64,000 nucleotides of DNA from Annulohypoxylon bovei var. microspora (GCA_022836615.1 MU405226.1:310001-374000), one strand, 5' to 3'. Shown: positions 42,701 to 54,943, numbered from the stretch's first letter. The notes: generated from the letters alone by a model not told the origin. Made by a program: numbers and translations.

Positions 42701-45537
42701 CAGGTATTTGACTGTTCCGCGTTTGATGTATTTGTCAACGACGAGCATCTGCCGATAGTCGTGCTGGAGTCATCGGCAGCCTCGACTGCTCCAGCAACGT
42801 CGGGTGCCCCGCCTAGGCAGCTGGACACCGCGTTGTTAGACACGCTCTCGGAAAGGTGCATGGACGTCCTCATGCAAGAACATCATCTCAGAGTTTACTG
42901 TGTCATGATAACAGCACCGAACTCCCTACCCCGAGTAACAAAGAATGGCCGACGAGAAATAGGGAACATGTTGTGCCGTAGGGAGTTCGACCTTGGCAAT
43001 CTCCCCTGTGTCCATGTCAAGTTTGGCGTCGAGCATGCAGTGTTAAACTTACCTATCGGCGTAGACCCTATGGGCGGTATATGGTCGAACGTAGCATCGG
43101 ATTTCCGGGCCGGCTTTCTTGGACCTGCCGACAAGCAGTATTCTGGAATTGACAGGCGCGAGGTCGTCATTGACGATCGTACATCTACTCCATTAAACAA
43201 CTTTTCCAGCATCACAGACCTTATCCAATGGCGAGTAGCGCGTCAACCGGAAGAGCTCTCTTACTGTACCATCGACGGCAGGGGCAAGGAAGGAAAAGGT
43301 ATCACATGGAAGAAGTTCGACACTAAAGTTGCCGCGGTGGCTCTGTATCTCCGCAACAAGGCTAAGATACGGGCACGCGACCACGTTATGCTCATGTATA
43401 CGCACTCCGAAGACTATATCTTCGCTGTCCATGCTTGCATTAACCTTGGTGCCGTGATCGTACCAACTGCGCCTATGGATGAGCGTCGACTAAATGAAGA
43501 TGTGCCAGCTTTCCTCCATCTTATCAACGACTATGGCATTAAGGCTGTCCTGGTCAATAGTGAGGTGGATCACCTACTTAAATCAAAAGCCGTCTCCCAG
43601 CATGTCAAGCAATCCGCCCAGTTCCTCAAAATCAATGTTCCCAGCGTATACAACACCTCTAAACCCCCGAAACAGAACAGTGGGCTTCGAGACCTCGGTA
43701 TTACCATAGATCCTGCCTGGATACAGCCAGGATATCCAGTTGTAATTTGGGCATACTGGACACCAGATCAGCGCAGAATTTCAGTGCAACTTGGCCATGA
43801 CACCATTTTAGGGATGTGCAAGGTCCAAAAGGAAACTTGCCAGATGACCAGCTCCAGACCGGTACTTGGTTGCGTCAGGAGCACCACAGGTTTAGGTTTT
43901 ATTCACTCGTGTCTGATGGGCATATATATAGGCACGCCTACTTACTTACTCTCGCCCGTGGAATTTGCGCAGAATCCCATTTCGCTATTCTTGACGCTTA
44001 GTCGTTATAAGATCAAGGACACATACGCAACGCCTCAGATGCTGGACCACGCTATGAACTCAATGCTCGGCAAAGGCTTCACACTTCACGAGTTGAAAAA
44101 CTTGATGATCTCAGCCGACGGTAGACCTCGTGTCGACGTGTTCCAAAAAGTCCGACTCCATTTTGCAGCTACTGGTCTCGATAGGACAGCTATTAATACC
44201 GTATATTCGCATGTCCTGAATCCGATGGTCGCCTCCCGGTCGTACATGTGTATCGAGCCTATTGAGCTTTGGCTCGACCAACGAGCTCTTCGTAGAGGGC
44301 TGATTGTGCCTATGGATCCCGACTCAGAGCCGAAGGCTCTATTAATTCAAGACTCCGGCATGGTGCCAGTCTCAACTCAAATAGCCATTGTCAATCCCGA
44401 GAGCCGGCTTCTTTGCACCGACGGAGAGTACGGCGAGATCTGGGTCGATTCAGAAGCATGCGTGAAAGCGTTCTACGGGTCCAGAGATCCCTTTGACGCT
44501 GAACGTTTTGATGGGCGTACTGTCGATGGCGACCCCAACATTAGTTATGTCCGAACTGGTGATCTGGGCTTCTTGCATAACGTTAGTAGGCCTATCGGGC
44601 CAAATGGGGCTCAAGTGGATATGCAAGTTCTCTTTGTACTGGGAAACATTGGCGAAACCTTCGAAATCAACGGGTTGAGCCATTTCCCGATGGATATAGA
44701 GGCCTCGGTTGAAAGATCCCATCGAAACATCGTACCTGGTGGCTGGTAAGTTCGAGTCTGGCAAAATAATTGATTGCAGCTAACATAAAATCTAGTGCTG
44801 TCTTCCAAGCAGGTGGTCTTGTGGTCGTTCTAGTCGAAGTTTCGCGAAAAGCATATCTCGCATCAATCGTTCCGGTCATCGTGAACGCCATCCTGAACGA
44901 GCACCAAATAGTTGTCGACATAGTCGCTTTTGTGAACAAAGGCGATTTCCCTCGCAGCCGCCTTAGTGAGAAGCAACGAGGCAAGATCTTAGCTAGCTGG
45001 GTTACTCGGAAGATGCGTACAGTTGCTCAGTTTGCGATCCGCGACCCAGACTCCGATAGTGTAGAAGGTGGTGACGGCACAGGAGAGAACCACCGTGCTA
45101 GCGTGGGTAGTGTCCGAAGTAGCAATGCGCCCGGGGCTAGCTCCCTAAGGAACATGGAACATGCACCACAAATATTAGAACAAGAAGAGCTAGACCATCA
45201 AATGAACAAGATGTCGGCCTTACCTCAACCAGCGGAGCTGGCAGCAAGCAGCGGCGCACCGAACATGGACATGCGGCCGGCTACGAGCGGCGGCTTCGGA
45301 ATGGCAGACATCAGCCGGTATGGCGACGGGGCAGGACCACAACCACAACGGAAGCCCCTGCCTCCGCGGATTCGCCTGCCGAGCATCGAAAGCCGCGAAC
45401 CACGAAACGAGAACATGTGGGACCCCGGGCGAGTTCCAAGTCGAGGTCGAGAAGAGGAGGAGTGGCAACGTGACGCTCTGATGCATATGAACCTGGCCAA
45501 CCAGATACCACACGATGCTTATCCGAGGCAGGACTAG
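39760..45537 (+). CDS. CPS1: CPS1/DIP2-like protein: DMAP1-binding domain plus two adenylate-forming-like domains
   Basis: Four exons: 39760-39819, a 23-nt exon 39969-39991, 40102-44745 and 44796-45537; phases fit, giving 1822 residues. The N terminus (AQLSADLQEKLDELERELE, EGDITEKGFQKRRTQLL) is a DMAP1-binding domain as in animal DIP2 and fungal CPS1. Two AMP-binding domains follow at about 275-960 and 1060-1640. Their P-loop motif is degenerate (FSRAPTGDVRGVVLSH), and the second lacks a clear one, as in fatty-acyl-AMP-ligase-like DIP2 proteins. A Lys/Glu/Asp run sits at about 674-706. The tail after 1650 is disordered. CPS1 homologues are reported as virulence factors in Cochliobolus and Magnaporthe; DIP2 proteins act in lipid metabolism. 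Catalytic activity here is uncertain. Confidence 0.93.
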
Positions 45538-46565
45538 GTGTCTCAGGCTTCAGAGCGGAGGGCTTTCTACAGAAAATTCAAGGGGATAAGGGACAAACCG
45601 TACTACTACCGCGTTTACCAGCGGCCACCCACATGATGGTTCGCTGGCGGTTAATCATGCGACTCGGAACTTGGAGTTCAGTTGGGCCACTGCTTGCTTG
45701 CTTGCTTGCTTTATCGCGGGTTTGTTACATGAGAGAGTCCGGGCGCGGTGGCTTAGGATAATTGCGTCCTTTTTTGAGCAGCGGCTTAATGTCGCGTTGT
45801 TGTTGTTTTTTTCACTAGCATGACATGCGTTTTCGGTACTGCTATTCAAGATATCATAGAATAGAGGGCGCGTGCAGTGTGCGTTATATGTGTTGCGTTG
45901 CGTTGATATTGGTGTTCGAAGTGTGACTAAGGGATGTTTATGCTCTGATTATGGGAATCGTGTGATGCTTTTCTATCTTAAACTAGGCCAACTTCCATTC
46001 GTCGTGGTGAGGGGTGGAGATATGGTCGAAAAGGAATATCTCTAAACCCATCTTAGGCTTCTGTTGTGTACGAAGTTGGCCAGTGTTTTTAGGTTGAACA
46101 TTGCGCCGGCCATGACTGATCAAATGAAAATATATTCAAACTATCAGCAAGAGACCAAACCTGGAAAATAACTATATGATTGCCTCGGGGGTTGATAAGT
46201 ACCCGAGGCATTTGAAGTCGGGAAAGACTCGAGGGATTACTATATAACTTCATGAAATACATAGGACTAAACAAAAACAGAGACCGTGATAAAAAGGACA
46301 AACGACAAATACCTCAATAGTCGAAGGACGAACAATCCCATTTGGTCTACATAATCACATCCAAATAGAAGAGACACCATTCGCTCCAAGCGAAGGTTAA
46401 CCAAGGCAACAACACAAAATCATAGACATGCCACGTATTATAATATTTAATTCCCACATTGTATTGGCTATCTAATGCGACACTAGGTGGAGCGGCAATA
46501 TTTTACTGTCTTAGTTTTAACCTTTTCATTCTTGATACATCAGCCTTCCCTGAGTTTTTCCACAT
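45538..46565. other. Intergenic between convergent genes
   Basis: 3' flanks of CPS1 and catalase. Contains (TGCT)5 at 45691-45710. No gene. Confidence 0.6.
45691..45710 (+). repeat. (TGCT)5 microsatellite
   Basis: Five perfect TGCT/CTTG tetramer copies in the CPS1 3' flank. Confidence 0.8.
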
Positions 46566-48187
46566 TCATAGCTTGGCGTTCTTCTCGGTCGCGGTCTTGA
46601 TGGCGGCGCCGAGCTCGGGGTTGACCTTGGAGAACATGTCGTAGGTTCGGTTGCGGGTGTCGACGTGCGCATCGGCCAAGTGGCCCGACACGTTGCCGAC
46701 GAAGTTCTCCTGCTGGCCAGGAGTCCGGCCGAGGACCTTCCACAATCCGTTGGCTTGCTCGTAATCGTGAGGCTGGACCTGGTCGAAGAGGTCGCTCACG
46801 GCGGCGCCGGTCCATTGCTCGTGGGGGTTAACGGGCTTGCTGGATGTGAATGTCAAAGGTCGGTAGCTGCTAGGGTAGTTGGGGTTCGCGCCGTAGTTTC
46901 CGTTTACGGACATGGCACCGTCACGCTGGAAGGGGTTGAAGGCGTGAAGGGGCGCATTTACGGGGATTTGCTGGTAGTTGACGCCAAGTCTGTGTCGGTG
47001 GGTGTCGGGGTAGGAGAACAGACGAGACTGGAGCACGGGGTCCGCCGACGGCTCAACGCCAGGGACAAGATGTGACGGGGAAAAGGCGACTTGCTCAATC
47101 TCGGCGAAGTAGTTCTCTACGTTCTTGTTGAGTGTCATCTTGCCAAATCGTCGAAGAGGCACCTCAGCCTGCGGCCAGATCTTGGTCAAGTCGAAGATAT
47201 TCCACTTGAACTTCTCAGCCTGCTCTGGTGTCAAGGTCTGTACATAAACTGTCCAGCTCGGGAACTCGCCCTTCTGGATAGACTCGAATAGATCTTGAGT
47301 GGCATGGTCAGGATTCTCAGAAGCTAGTTTGCCAGCCTCCGCATTATTGAGAGTCTTGCTTCCTTGATCAGTCTTCAGATGAACCTGGACATAGACGAAA
47401 GAGCCATCAGGCTTGATCCATTTGTGGGTGTGACCAGAGTACCCATTCATGTGACGGTATGAGTATGGGGTTCCTCTGTCGGAGAAGAGGTGCATGACCT
47501 GGTGAATAGACTCCTGGTGGGTAGACTATGTTGGATGGTGTTAGTAGCGTATAACGACCAGGGGACAACCAACGTCCTTAAGATCCACTTACCAAGTAGT
47601 CCCAGAACATGGTAGCATCCTTCAGGTTGGTCTGAGGGTTACGCTTCTGAGTGTGAATGAACAATGGGAAGTTGGAGGGATCTCGAAGGAAGAAAATAGG
47701 GGTGTTGTTGTAGACCCAATCCCAGTTACCCTGTTGGGTGTAGAACTTGATAGCAAATCCTACAACGCTCAATTAATATTTTCATGTATGACTAGCTATT
47801 CCAAGAAATATATGTCATACCTCGGGGATCTCTGGCACTGTCGGCCGAGCCCTTTTCACCACCGACGGTAGAGAATCGAATGACAAGAGGTGTCTTCTTG
47901 CCAACACCGTTCAACATATCAACGGTGGTAATATCGCTGATGTCGTCGGTGATCTCGAACTCGCCATAGGCGCCGGCTCCCTTAGCATGGACAACACGCT
48001 CGGGGATTCGCTCGCGATCAAAATGGGCAAGAAGGTCAATCAAGTGGAAGTCCTGAAGTAGTAGGGGGCCATGTGTGCCAACTCGCTGCCACATGGAAGG
48101 ATGTTCAATGGGGTAGCCATTGGAGGTAGTATACACAGGCTTCTCATTGTACCTGAAGGTAGACGCGGGCTTCTCGTTTGCGACCAT
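46566..48187 (-). CDS. Small-subunit haem catalase, peroxisomal
   Basis: Three exons: 47821-48187, 47593-47759 and 46566-47525; phases fit, giving 497 residues, the size of small-subunit monofunctional catalases. It converts hydrogen peroxide to water and oxygen. The active site is present: RVVHAKGAGAYGEFE with the distal His (H67), FAIKFYTQQGNWDWVYNNTPIFF with the conserved Asn, and RLFSYPDTHRHRLG with the haem-ligating Tyr. The C terminus ends NAKL, so AKL is a type 1 peroxisomal targeting signal, matching the peroxisomal catalase class. No signal peptide is present. The promoter region carries a 9-bp tandem repeat (48449-48484). Confidence 0.96.
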
Positions 48188-48448
48188 GATTGCGGTATCA
48201 GCGGATTGAGAAATATGAAAGACAATTACGATGAGGGGAACGTGAGAGTATTTCAGAAAGCAGGCTATCAAAGCAAGGCTATCAAAGCTCAGGGGCTACC
48301 TATATGTAGGCTTTGGGGTAAATTGGTTTACTACTACCCAGACAGAAGCTTCTTCAAAGGTAGGGGATATCAGAAAGTGCAACCGGAGGGAACGGAAGAA
48401 TAGGATCGAGTTGGAAAGGAGGAGGGCGAACAGATATATAAATACTTG

Positions 48449-48484
48449 ACCTACCTGACCTGCCTGACCTGCCTGACCTACCTT
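48449..48484 (+). repeat. Four tandem copies of a 9-mer GACCT(A/G)CCT
   Basis: Units start at 48449, 48458, 48467 and 48476; the outer two read GACCTACCT and the inner two GACCTGCCT. It lies about 260 bases upstream of the catalase ATG. Confidence 0.85.
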
Positions 48485-50233
48485 GTCTTACCAGGGCTTT
48501 GTTAACATACCTACATACCTACAGTACCTTGTAGAACAGACAGAATCGACCTACAGGTTACTGTACATTACAAGTCATGTACATGGACATGGACATGGAC
48601 CTCAAAAAGGTATCAACCTCTGTCGAACCCCTCCTTGACTGTTTGCACGACTCCAACTATTCATCTGACCACTTACATACCGGCTACGCGATTGTCGTGC
48701 TCAGTATGCGCCATAGCTGCATGGCTGCGAATGGGAGATTGATAGTGACCAGGGGGTAGTTCAAGTAGAGTCAAGGAGAGGACAAGGTAGAGGTAAGGTA
48801 GAGTCAGGGGTGGTAAAGGGGGGGAGAAAGGCCAGGCCTCCAGTACATACATGTATGTAAGTGGAGGCGAAGAAGAAGTAGAGAAGTAAAGAAGTAGAAA
48901 AGTGACGGGACTGCGGGAGTTGGGTTCAAGTCTGGTAAGACACTACGTAAGTGCAGAAAGTGCAGGAAGTGGGGTAAATCTTTAGAACAGACTAGCCAAT
49001 CACGTAATTGCTAATTGTGAGCTTTCGAACTGCCCCGCCATTTGCCGGCATCCCTCCGACGCTTTCTGAACCTCTCTGCCTCTTTCCTGACTATCAATCC
49101 ACTTTATACCTACGGAGCTATCGACTTTCAATTGTACACTTCGTCATGACCTACCTAGGTTGTTTGGAACTTTTCTACTCTTAAGTAATACCACTTGATT
49201 CGAAAAGGCAATCTAACAATTTAGCAATGGTATCCCGGGAGTAGCTCGGAGTCTTTCGGTGTTTTCTTCTTTTTTTCTCCTTGCCGGATGAATCAATCCT
49301 ACCTCTATGAGACTTAGGACGACCTAGCATATCGTGTACGAAATACGCGACGCGTTATAAAAAAAATCACTGCATACATCTACCCATACCACCACATCTG
49401 TGGGTGCGGAGAAACTCAAAACGCCACCAACTCAGCGCAAAATGCACAAAGGCCTGCCCCCTAATAGGTATTATTAATGAGAGCCTCCTGACCACACATG
49501 GCTCCAATTCTTCTTACCAATGTTTCTGATCACCCTGGTGGCAACTCTTGAGCTCCTTGGGATACACCTAAGTAGATACCGTACATGGATATCAGTGTAA
49601 TCAATATCAAAGCATCTACCGCCAAAAACCCGATGATGTGGGATCAATTCTAACCGTCCTTGGTCTTCAGTTACTTTAGTGTATTTTACCGGCAGGTAAT
49701 AGTGAGTTGTCAATCCGTCTTCATCGAACCATCCTCGCCCACCAATATCTATTGCGACCCCTCCATTATGTAGTAGGCAAAGCATACACTAGTAGTTGTT
49801 ACATGCTGTACATGGCAGTCCTCGGCAATCCGATCGCCTCGGAGAACGACGAGCGTCTTTCGATCTCGCTTACTATAGCTCCCTCAATCCTTCCAGAAAC
49901 GCGCACCGTTCCGAACGAATGCAGACGCCATATAATATGATACTGTGATAATACTCGAGTTCCATTCTCATACCGCTTGAAACCGAAACGGTTCATGACA
50001 TCATATAGCGTACCCCTCTACTAATTGGCCTCGCGTAATGTAGTGCGCTTGGTACGATACACGTATATACAGTATGTGAAGTTTTCTTTCCATAAGAGGA
50101 GGGTAGTTCTCTCACGGCTCTACTTATCCACCGACTCACCTAGAAACGAGTCGCTCTCTTCGTAGTAGTACCCGATCCACCCGGCTTATTGAGACTTGTA
50201 ACACTTTGATAGTCTTGAGACAGCTGATCTTTC

Positions 50234-50260
50234 AAATTCCAAATTCCAAATTCCAATTCC
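50234..50260 (+). repeat. AAATTCC short tandem repeat
   Basis: Three copies of AAATTCC followed by a shortened AATTCC copy, in non-coding DNA. Confidence 0.75.
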
Positions 50261-51740
50261 AAGCCCAAGAAAATGCTATGCCTGAATTAGATAAGACAAG
50301 ATATGCGAAGCCTGATTCTTACATGATCCGTGGCGCGCGTCGCCCTTTTTTGCCATTCCGCACTATTAATAAGGTGCATTTCGCCATTTCGCTCCTACCC
50401 CACAAGAACCGGGTTGACGCGGGGTCTCGTGGCAACGTGATCGGGAAATCACCTAAAGTGGGGCCGAATAATACGGCGAGATAAACTCGGCCGATAATTT
50501 CAATCGCGGCTAACTACTCGGGGTAGCAACTACCTCCTTTGGGTCGCCCACCACCATCACGTCGACTGATGCATGTAGAGATGTATTTATATACTTAGCT
50601 CAATACCGGCTCTCGTTCCGAACCAGCTATGCGTCGCTAAAATATAGATCCAACGTTCCCCTTGGCTTTGTGGCGCCCACGTGAAGACCGGAGATCTTCC
50701 TTTGCATACTTTGTACGGCTTAGGTGACTAGAGGAGCGAGAGCTTCTAGAGCTCCTATATCGGCAATTTCTGCAGTCTTCCCCAGACTTTGACGATGGAA
50801 TCTCATGCAAACGATGCTACATATGTCGCTCCTCTACGTCCGACGGGCTCCGCGGCCTCCCAATATTAGTACGTCACTTTCTGAGGTGGTCTAGATGTAT
50901 CAGGAAGTCGTGATCCAATTCCTGGTTGTTCGATCCACACACGCAAGTTCTCAAGAGCAAGGATCAAAAATAGTCATTGTTTTGTTAGTCTAGGTCCTAG
51001 CACAACGCCAATGGTACTAGCCGTTTATTAGCTACTTGGGCAGTTAGCTTCAAGAGCTCCGTGCTCTCGAGGAGTCGATGACTCGTTTATTACCTCACCA
51101 GTGAGGTGAGAATCGGCGAGCTCTGCCCAGGTTCCAAATCACCCAGACCATAGGTCGAGAAACGTCGATCCAGACTTCGATCGGCGATAATTTCGGTCAT
51201 TAAACACAAGCAACGCGTATCTATAACAATTAAAACATATCTAACGTAACGACTGTATAGGGTCGATCCCTAACCTGATATTATTCGACCCGGGCTGCCG
51301 GGATCAGAGTATCCGCCCGACCTTCTATCTTCTGTGGGGGTAATTAAAGAGCCTATGGGTTGATTGTTGCTGTATATATAAAAAAGCCTGACATGCTAGG
51401 CCAGGTCGCCAGTCCACATCACTAATAGACGCCTTAATTGATGCACATGTGTCTTGATATTCTTCATCGATCTTGATATTCATCGTTCTCCCCTGCTCCC
51501 ATCATAAGGCCCCGATCGAAAAGTCCCGTAGAACGCCTTGTTGCCCCCAATCAACAGAAGTACGGATGCCACAGCACCTAACGGTCGTATCGACCTGTTT
51601 GCCGGAACCGTCTACCCAAAACTGTACGGATGCGATATCAATGAGAAATGGTTGAGATACCAAGATATACTTGGTTGTGACGTTCGTGTTTATGCGGTCG
51701 ATGAGTGTTGTACAGGAGGCGTTGTACGAGGTTCGGACGT

Positions 51741-52637
51741 TTAGTCCGAAGACACGGTTTGCTGTGACACGTTAGCTAGGTTGTCTTTACCCCTGAGACT
51801 CACGTCGAGAAACAGATTGGTGCAACATGATGCGCCCTTATTTACGAAGAACAGAACGAGACGCTAGGACAGGCTAGAATGTGACTTACCACCAACCAAT
51901 CCATGCCTTCGTTGACACCGCTTCCATCGACTGCCGAGCACGCGACAATACTCCAGTTACGATCCCTCAATTCGCCCAGTCGCAATGCCTCGGATATCTC
52001 TCCCGCGCCCTTAGCGCCGGGTTGGTCCTGCTTGTTGGCAAATACTAGGAGCGCGGCATCCCTCAGCTCATCCTCGTTGAGCATAGCAGCCAATTCCTCG
52101 GCTGCCGTCTGGAGACGCTCGATGTCTGTGCTGTCGACAACGAAGATGACGGCGGCCGTGTTCGCGTAGTAACACCGCCAGTAGGGCCGGATGGAGGTCT
52201 GTCCACCGAGGTCCCACACGTTGAAATTTAGGTTCTTGTATGTTACCGACTCGACGTTGAACCCGATCGTGGGGATTGTCGTTACTACTTCGCCTATCTG
52301 TATACAGCCTTAGCCGTTAGTTCTTGGACCCCTGAGTCTGCGAGCCTATCTAGGGGAAGCAGGGGAGGCAAGAGAACCCATAGTAATGTAGGCGATGTAG
52401 ATGACACAGGTAGTAGGTAGATGATATGGAAGATAAATGGCTGACCTTCAATCTATATAATAACGTCGTTTTTCCCGCGTTATCCTGCGCAAAGATCATG
52501 AATCAGCTCGTACTCTTTCGCCACTGAGAAGCTCGAACAGGGGGTAAACCGTAAGCTCGTACAAGACCTAGAATTAAGATTCTTATCTCCTTCTTCGCCC
52601 ATAGTAGGCCGGATAACCACGATACACTTTGACCCAT
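51741..52637 (-). CDS. ARL1: ARL1 (Arf-like small GTPase)
   Basis: Four exons: 52563-52637, 52446-52484, 51890-52297 and 51741-51761, giving 180 residues, the family length. It starts MGQSVSWLSGLLWA, with Gly2 available for N-myristoylation. The GTP-binding motifs are GLDNAGKTT (exon 1/2 junction inside the P-loop), WDLGGQ, NKQD and SAVDGSG; the effector region reads IPTIGFNVES. ARL1 recruits GRIP-domain golgins to the trans-Golgi and works in vesicle traffic. The final exon is only 21 bases (QTVSSD and stop), reached from a GTAAGT donor after GMDWLV with a CTAAC branch site near 51772; without it the frame would run to an unlikely C terminus. The second exon is 39 bases. Confidence 0.95.
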
Positions 52638-53402
52638 CTTGCGTATGTATGATTTTTGACCACGCAGGAGCTCGGCGCTCTTCAGGGGAAAAGGAATGAG
52701 ATGGCCACGCGATCGTTATAGCACTGCTGTTCTACAGCTGCCTGAAACCGAAACGAAACGAATGAAGGATTAAATGAAATAGAATTTCTAAAATCTTCTT
52801 GGATCGTCAAAGGAAAAAAGAAAATTATCTCATAAACGCGTAGAAAGATGGGTTAACTATTTGTTAATAGAAGCTTGTTTTTTTTTTTGTACAATTATTG
52901 GTCACGTCAAGCTTTCAAGATTCGCTTTGAAATCTTACGTAGAAGCTAGAGTACAAGGGTTCACCCAAGATTGGCTTTCTAATAAGCAAGGGTCCCATTT
53001 TCCAAGGTTTAGGGAGGCCGCCACAGGCATGTATGGATGCACAAATTCCTTGGCATCGGTTCTTAATGGCAGGTGGCAGCCCAGCCGGCAGATCCACTAC
53101 CCACTCTACCATTGCAGACTTGGCCTTTAGCTTATCTCTTATCGGAATTACAATTTAGTGGAATGGAACCTTACCCATCTGGGATCATGGTCTGTGCTTC
53201 TGGGTAGATCACGTGAAGAGATAGTACATAGTACAAGTTACTTCGGCTTACCGCACGCACAATTTCGATTGGGGTTGGAAAACCCTCGCATCAAACTAAA
53301 AATTTCATGGCTGCGTCTTGATTTGATCTACTACTCCACCCTCCTTCTACACTTTCAACATCACGAACAATCTCGACATTCTGATTAGCAAAAGCAGTCA
53401 AA
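52638..53402. other. Divergent promoter region of ARL1 and RPL39
   Basis: About 765 bases between the ARL1 start (minus) and the eL39 start (plus). The last 80 bases are pyrimidine-rich, as in fungal ribosomal-protein promoters. No gene seen. Confidence 0.6.
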
Positions 53403-53832
53403 ATGCCGGTATGTATTATTTCTTTTCTTAAATGACTGAATTACTCATTTAACCTATCCTAATGATCGATTCGCATAATGTCCTTGTCTACGACATGAGC
53501 GTGGCTATTTTCATTGCACCTAGCTAACGAACTTAATCGCAGAGCCACAAGTCCTTCCGAACGAAGCAGAAGCTCGCCAAGGCGCAGAAGCAAAACAGAC
53601 CCATCCCTCAATGGATTCGTCTCCGAACTGGTAACACCATCAGGTACGAACAAACCCAGACGATCCCCAATCAAGCACTTCAATCCCAATCCCGAGGCAA
53701 ATAGTCAAGGACAACAACCTTCGAAAGGATTAAAGACAGAGACGGAAACTGGAAAGCAAGCAGTATACTAACTAGATCTACAGATACAACGCCAAGCGGA
53801 GGCATTGGCGCAAGACCCGTCTCGGAATTTAG
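53403..53832 (+). CDS. RPL39: Large-subunit ribosomal protein eL39
   Basis: Three exons: 53403-53408 (just ATG CCG), 53543-53643 and 53784-53832, giving 51 residues, the universal size of eL39. The joined protein reads MPSHKSFRTKQKLAKAQKQ, then PIPQWIRLRTGNTIRYN and RRHWRKTRLGI. It lines part of the nascent-peptide exit tunnel of the 60S subunit. The first coding exon holds only two codons, so a plain ORF scan misses the start; the 134-nt first intron has a CTAAC branch site at 53523-53528 and a CGCAG acceptor. Intron-rich early coding regions are usual for fungal ribosomal-protein genes. Confidence 0.97.
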
Positions 53833-54694
53833 ATGCCTCTCCACGACCCCATCTACATCGGTTACATCTGTTCCTGGGACTCTACCGATTGCGACATGTC
53901 ACTATCACGAAACTTGGCGATTAGGCGGCCTTTAGGGGGCAGGACTGGCAGTGGATGATCAAACCTCGGTTGGCATTGTTTCGGTGGACTTCGAGAGGCG
54001 GAAAACGGTGACCCTAGATGTCAGAGGGGAAAGCATGGTGCTGCGGGCGAATCGGTTTTCTTCAGGGCTCATCAGTTCAGATTTGCATGGTACCGGTCAA
54101 TAGGGAATGAACAACACGTTTACGAAAAAAACGTGATTACGAAACACTAATTCCACGAGTTGAACTTACGTATGCGTGATTGTTGCATCAAGGCTTACGT
54201 TGATGCTAGTTTGCGTTGATATTACGATACGACTTTACGACCACGACCGCCAGTAACACATTACGAAGAATCTAAGCGTGTAAGGACGTCTCATGCCTAT
54301 GCTATATGCACGTTTGGAAAAATCAAATGATGCCATCCTCCATCCATATCCTCAAATTTCCAACCCTTATATCCTATCTTCGGGGGAATATTGAATTACT
54401 GAAGGGTACCACAATTATCGTAGTCTAGGGTCGTCAGCATATAATGAAATTTCTCCGGGGTATCACGTAGAAATGGACGTACCTGCAAGATTCATGACGA
54501 GGACTAGAGAATTCTCGAGTATCTTGGATGTACGAATCGACTCGGAATTCAAGCGGCGGGAATTCCAAGACTAGGCAACATCTCGGTACATTTTTGTACA
54601 AGCGCCCCTAAAGCCTGAAGCCAAACCTCCTCTCTCTGCGAACAGGGCATAGCACGGCACCGCATCACGTCTGGCTGGTCATCGGTACACCCCA
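53833..54694. other. Intergenic between convergent genes
   Basis: The 3' flanks of RPL39 and the 82-aa membrane protein gene. No gene, RNA or repeat found. Confidence 0.6.
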
Positions 54695-54943
54695 TCAAGC
54701 CATGAGGATGGCGAAGATGCTACCCATTCCGAAGAGAAACACCAGAAAGAAGGAGACAGTGATCACGGTCGGGTCGACGTACCACCGGATTTCCAGCCGA
54801 ACCGAGTTCGTGTCGATCCCCCACCCGCCCGTGTTGGTGCCTCCGATGAGATAGAAGATCAAGAGGCATGCGGTCGTCAGCTGGGCCATCATGATGGCAA
54901 ACTTGACGAGCCACGTGACGGCTTCGACGGTGAAGGAAGTCAT
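54695..54943 (-). CDS. Small two-helix membrane protein, 82 aa, unknown function
   Basis: The frame from the ATG at 54943 encodes MTSFTVEAVTWLVKFAIMM and on to the stop. Two hydrophobic helices (about 10-34 and 56-80, FFLVFLFGMGSIFAILMA) flank a polar loop with GGTNTGGWGIDTNSVRLEIRW. The frame is open further upstream to 55123, but that part is Pro/His/Gln/Leu low-complexity and looks like 5' UTR. The codons are G/C-ending and the protein is well-formed, so it is probably real. I do not recognise the family. It could be a small subunit of a membrane complex; that is a guess. Confidence 0.62.
   Translation of the reverse strand: MTSFTVEAVTWLVKFAIMMAQLTTACLLIFYLIGGTNTGGWGIDTNSVRLEIRWYVDPTVITVSFFLVFLFGMGSIFAILMA

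Larger units (their letters stand above)
48188..51740. other. Long intergenic region, no supported gene
   Basis: About 3.5 kb. The left third is the catalase promoter, with four tandem GACCT(A/G)CCT copies and an ATGGAC triplet repeat near 48579. Minus-strand frames at 49474-49785 and 49799-49996 look slightly protein-like (GGVAIDIGGRGWFDEDG) but have no recognised family. AATTCCA repeats are at 50234-50260. A TATA-like string (TATATATAAAAAA) lies near 51373. A plus-strand open frame, 51538-51744, overlaps the ARL1 last exon and lacks an ATG. I call none of these a gene. Confidence 0.45.
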
